DNA from: Desulfosarcina sp.
Lineage (GTDB): Bacteria; Desulfobacterota; Desulfobacteria; Desulfobacterales; JAFDCJ01
Direction of reading: 5' to 3'
DNA: 32,143 nt
Assembly (NCBI GenBank): GCA_029288035.1
Contig: JARFPZ010000613.1
Location: 1-32,143, forward strand
Positions 28,857 through 32,143 of this stretch are shown here, piece by piece. The first letter of the stretch is position 1. Every line of letters begins with the position of its first letter. Under the pieces are notes generated by a model. That model ran no database searches and was not told the DNA's origin. It saw nothing but the letters and a program-made list of their open reading frames with translations. Made by a program: the position numbers and the translations under genes.

Positions 28857-28936
28857 GGTTTGCTTGTATGGATGCGGGCCAGTGCATTTTTGATGCATAT
28901 GGTGATATCGATTGACACCCTATGAGGGCCAAAAAA

Positions 28937-28965
28937 ACATCGAACATAGAACGTCCAACATCGAA
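28937..28965. repeat. Short direct repeat AACATCGAA ... AACATCGAA (20-bp period) in an AACATCGAACATAGAACGTCCAACATCGAA block
   Basis: Copies at 28937-28945 and 28957-28965, with a partial GAAC-type unit between them. Confidence 0.5.
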
Positions 28966-29046
28966 TTTTAAATGGAAAAGATCAATAATCAGATTTTAAA
29001 CCAACTCCGTAACGATACATGTCTATATCTTGTATCAACACGGTTA

Positions 29047-29075
29047 TTGACACTTAGAGGTCGTTTTGCCATACT
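29047..29075 (+). promoter_or_regulatory. Putative sigma-70 promoter for the M28 peptidase gene
   Basis: TTGACA-N17-CATACT, upstream of ATG 29142. Confidence 0.45.
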
Positions 29076-29141
29076 TCCAATTGGTTTTTAATTCAATTGG
29101 GCTTAATTGCGAATTCCATTCAATGCAAAGGATATCCTACC

Positions 29142-30275
29142 ATGGAAGATATTACCCGACACCTTTCACAGACCATCGGTCCACGGCCGGCCGGTAGCGA
29201 GAACGAGCACCGTGCATCTCAATATATCGCCCAAACCATGACTTCCCTTGGTTTGGCGGTTGAAACTCAGCCTTTTTACTTTCTGGGTTGGGAACCCACC
29301 CGGCCCGCCACCGTACAACTTCTCGCCCCGGAGAGTCGTGAAATTCCAGCCGGCAGCTTTTTGTTCAGCGGTAGTGCCCCGGAAGGCGGTATCGAAGGGC
29401 AAGTCGCACATGTGGGCACGATGTATCTGTGCCGCGATTTTTTCGAATGGCCCAAATACGCAGTCAAAGACGCAGACGGATCGGATCTGGGTTATCTGGT
29501 GGCCAATGCCGGCGGCCCGGCAATAACTTTTGTGCTCTATGAATTGGGCCGGTTTTTCGGACGCATGCCTTACGTGGTGGTGGATCTTCCCACCCACGAA
29601 TTTTTTCAGAAGCAGATCGCTGCCGGACGAGAGGTTCGGGTACAGATGGACACAGCTGGAATTGTCAAAGATAATCTCCTGAGTCACAATGTCCTGGGCG
29701 TATTGCCCGGAACCTGTTTACCGAACGAGGAAATTGTGGTTTGCGCCCACTATGACAGCACGCTCACCTCTCCCGGGGCCTGTGACAATGCCAGTGGTGT
29801 GGACGCCATGCTCAGGATCGCCAAAACCCTAGCCCAAGGTCCCAAACCGGCCAAAACCATCCGCTTCATCGCTTTCGGGGCCGAGGAATATCTCATGTTC
29901 GGCTCGAAATTTTATGTCGCCACCCTCAAGGAAAAAGGGATTCTGGATCGGGTAAAAAATGTCGTCAACCTTGATATGGTAGGCTTTGGCGACCATCTCG
30001 CCGTCACCGTAACGCCGGAAAGCTACAAGCGACGTCTTCAGTCGGTTTTTGCAGGTCTAACTGATGCTGTCCGTGTCGAGTACAACAGCGCCGTTTTGCC
30101 CGTCAGCGATCACTTTCCTTTTTACGAAGAAGGCATACCGGTGGCCATGTTTTTAGGTTGGCCCTATGACGACTACCACCAATCCACGGATTCCTACGAT
30201 AAAGTCGATCCAGAAATGATCAGACGAACTGCCGAGGCCGCTACCGAGGTGGTTCGACAGATGGCGGGTGGGTGA
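29142..30275 (+). CDS. M28 family metallopeptidase (aminopeptidase-like)
   Basis: TIGPRPAGSENEHRASQYIAQ; VVCAHYDSTLTSPGACDNASGVDAML; IRFIAFGAEEYLMFGSKFYV; VVNLDMVGFGDH; SDHFPFYEEGIPVAMFLGW...DYHQSTDSYDKVD. Confidence 0.92.
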   Translation: MEDITRHLSQTIGPRPAGSENEHRASQYIAQTMTSLGLAVETQPFYFLGWEPTRPATVQLLAPESREIPAGSFLFSGSAPEGGIEGQVAHVGTMYLCRDFFEWPKYAVKDADGSDLGYLVANAGGPAITFVLYELGRFFGRMPYVVVDLPTHEFFQKQIAAGREVRVQMDTAGIVKDNLLSHNVLGVLPGTCLPNEEIVVCAHYDSTLTSPGACDNASGVDAMLRIAKTLAQGPKPAKTIRFIAFGAEEYLMFGSKFYVATLKEKGILDRVKNVVNLDMVGFGDHLAVTVTPESYKRRLQSVFAGLTDAVRVEYNSAVLPVSDHFPFYEEGIPVAMFLGWPYDDYHQSTDSYDKVDPEMIRRTAEAATEVVRQMAGG

Positions 30276-30471
30276 TACTTTAGCCCTTACTGCTTCAATA
30301 CGATTATTGATATTCAGAATCACAACATATTGTACACGGCTTATTTCGGTTCAATTGATGCTTCAGTATGCTGGGCGGCAGCTGCTTTCAAAAAACGACT
30401 ACTTATCACAGTATTGACAACCTTTTTCGAAATGGGCAGTGTATACATTACGTTGTGATTGGAGATATGCG

Positions 30472-30722
30472 ATGTCCAATCTGAAGAGAAAACAGATTTG
30501 TCTTGATTAAGATGGCGATCGGGCGCTTAAGATGCTTGCAATTGAGACCAAAATTTTGCAATCCGAGCATATTCGCAGGACAGTTTAAAGTATATCGCGA
30601 AACCAAAGATTGCGATTGCCGAAAAGAAACCGATTCTGGAAATTATTGGAACTTGTGACGATGCGCAAGGCTCCAGCGACGCCTCTATTCACCATGATCG
30701 TTATCTATATGGAAAAAAATGA
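30472..30722 (+). pseudogene. Decayed ribbon-helix-helix antitoxin gene (nonsense and frameshift)
   Basis: ATG 30472: MSNLKRKQICLD*DGDRALKMLAIETKILQSEHIRRTV*; a different frame from 30597: AKPKIAIAEKKPILEIIGTCDDAQGSSDASIHHDRYLYGKK* to 30722. Confidence 0.65.
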
Positions 30723-31129
30723 ATTAAGGTTATGGACTAAATGCTATAAACATTCCGGTCATGGAGATATAGTTTTTTTTGGGGGGATATCGTGCGTGTA
30801 TGAATTATAGAAATTTTGCAGATACTTATAAGCTGTCTTTATCGCATCGTATCTCTGATGTATGAGAATTTACTTAAATTTATTGCTTGTCGGGATTAAG
30901 CTATGCTTAGCGGAGACCAATTGATGGCTGGGTTGTACAATAACGATCAAAGAGTTATATATTGGCACTACACAAGACCAATAAACATCCCAGTAAATAT
31001 AGGGGCACCAGACCCGGTTTAAATTTTTCCGGCAAATATTGTTTTTGAATGTTTCTCATGGGAATATGCATTATATTAATCCAATTCTGGTAAATAGCAA
31101 TAAATTAGAATCATAAGGAGGTCGATCTA

Positions 31130-32143
31130 ATGGCCGCGAAACAAAATACAACATTTCTTGATTTGTTTATCGAGGTAACCAAAACAATTACTTCGAGCCT
31201 TCACCTCCACGAAGTGTTTGATCTCATCACGCAGAAGATCCCTGAAATTCTCAATGTCGATGCGGCAACCATAAGATTGTTAGATGCTTCGGGTAAAAAA
31301 CTGGTATTGAAAGCGGCTCACGGTCTGAGTCAGACATACCTGAACCGCGGGACAATCGATACCGAAGAATCTGTTTTCAAAGCGCTTGAAGGCGAACCGA
31401 TAGTCATTGGAGATGCCACGCAAGATCCCCGGATCAAATATCCAGAAGCTACAAAACAGGAAGGCATCAAAAGTATTTTAGTGGTTCCAATTCCAATCCG
31501 AGGTAAAATATATGGCATTTTAAGATTGCTCACAAAATACTCGCGATCTTATAACCAGGATGAAATTGATTTCGTTACTGCCTTAGGTGAGCAATGCGGT
31601 ATAGCCATTGAAAATGCGCGTATTTTCGATGAACTGCAGACACAGTTAAATTACTTTGAAGTCATTCATGAGATTAGCAAAGAGATTAATGCTACATACG
31701 AACTCGATAAGATTCTCGATCTTATCGTTACCCGCTTGCCAGCGGTTATGAACCTAAAAGCGGCAACCATCAGACTGCTTGAAGCTCGCGATGGCAAACT
31801 GAAGCTGAAAGCAGCATACGGATTGAGCCAAAGGTATCTGGAAAGGGGGCCGTTGGACGAAGAGATGTCTATTCACTACCTCAGGCAGGGAGAGCCATTT
31901 TTTATTCCTGATGCCAAGAAAGACATCCATACCATATATCATAAAGAAGCTGAATCAGAAGGCATTAGTAGCATACTGGCCGTACCCATAACCTTCCAAG
32001 ATGAAGTTATCGGAATTTTGCGGCTGCTCACGGCTGAAATCCGCTATTTTACAGACGCTGACTTCAACTTTGCCATGGCAGTAGCTGGACAGGGTGGTGT
32101 TGCCATCCAAAGAGCCATTGACTATAATCGGCTAGAAAAGTCT
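31130..32143 (+). CDS. Tandem GAF-domain protein, N-terminal part (runs off the right edge)
   Basis: RBS AAGGAGG, ATG 31130, open to the window end: MAAKQNTTFLDLFIEVTKTITSSLHLHEVFDLITQKIPEILNVDAATIRLLDASGKKLVLKAAHGLSQTYLNRG... then a second copy LPAVMNLKAATIRLLEARDGKLKLKAAYGLSQRYLERG.... Confidence 0.88.
   Translation, partial: MAAKQNTTFLDLFIEVTKTITSSLHLHEVFDLITQKIPEILNVDAATIRLLDASGKKLVLKAAHGLSQTYLNRGTIDTEESVFKALEGEPIVIGDATQDPRIKYPEATKQEGIKSILVVPIPIRGKIYGILRLLTKYSRSYNQDEIDFVTALGEQCGIAIENARIFDELQTQLNYFEVIHEISKEINATYELDKILDLIVTRLPAVMNLKAATIRLLEARDGKLKLKAAYGLSQRYLERGPLDEEMSIHYLRQGEPFFIPDAKKDIHTIYHKEAESEGISSILAVPITFQDEVIGILRLLTAEIRYFTDADFNFAMAVAGQGGVAIQRAIDYNRLEKS

Overview
This 32 kb bacterial window looks like a Desulfobacterota-type (deltaproteobacterial) chromosome; that assignment is inferred from gene content only. 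Left to right: (1) a pfa-type polyunsaturated fatty acid / polyketide synthase locus, with pfaA (partial, running off the left edge) and pfaD on the minus strand and a MerR-like regulator gene on the opposite strand between them; (2) xerD and a pair made of an SPFH/zinc-ribbon protein and a second zinc-ribbon protein, the latter apparently starting at a non-AUG (AUU) codon; (3) a PilZ protein, tRNA-Arg(UCU), rpoH, a TPR lipoprotein, a LolB/DUF4292-like lipoprotein, a cinA/pncC gene with an eroded N-terminal domain, and a decayed hydrolase-like remnant; (4) lptA, a cold-shock protein, khpA, a sigma-54 activator, a yvcK gene split by one in-frame TAA, a cysteine-containing family protein and tRNA-Arg(CCU); (5) a visibly more GC-rich dipeptide/oligopeptide ABC transporter operon plus M28 peptidase, flanked by an orphan ribbon-helix-helix (RHH) gene on the left and a decayed RHH antitoxin on the right; (6) a tandem-GAF protein running off the right edge. 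The observations most worth following up are the regulator and repeated dyads in the pfa locus, the nonsense-interrupted yvcK, the probable AUU start, and the competing hairpins between the transporter binding-protein and permease genes.
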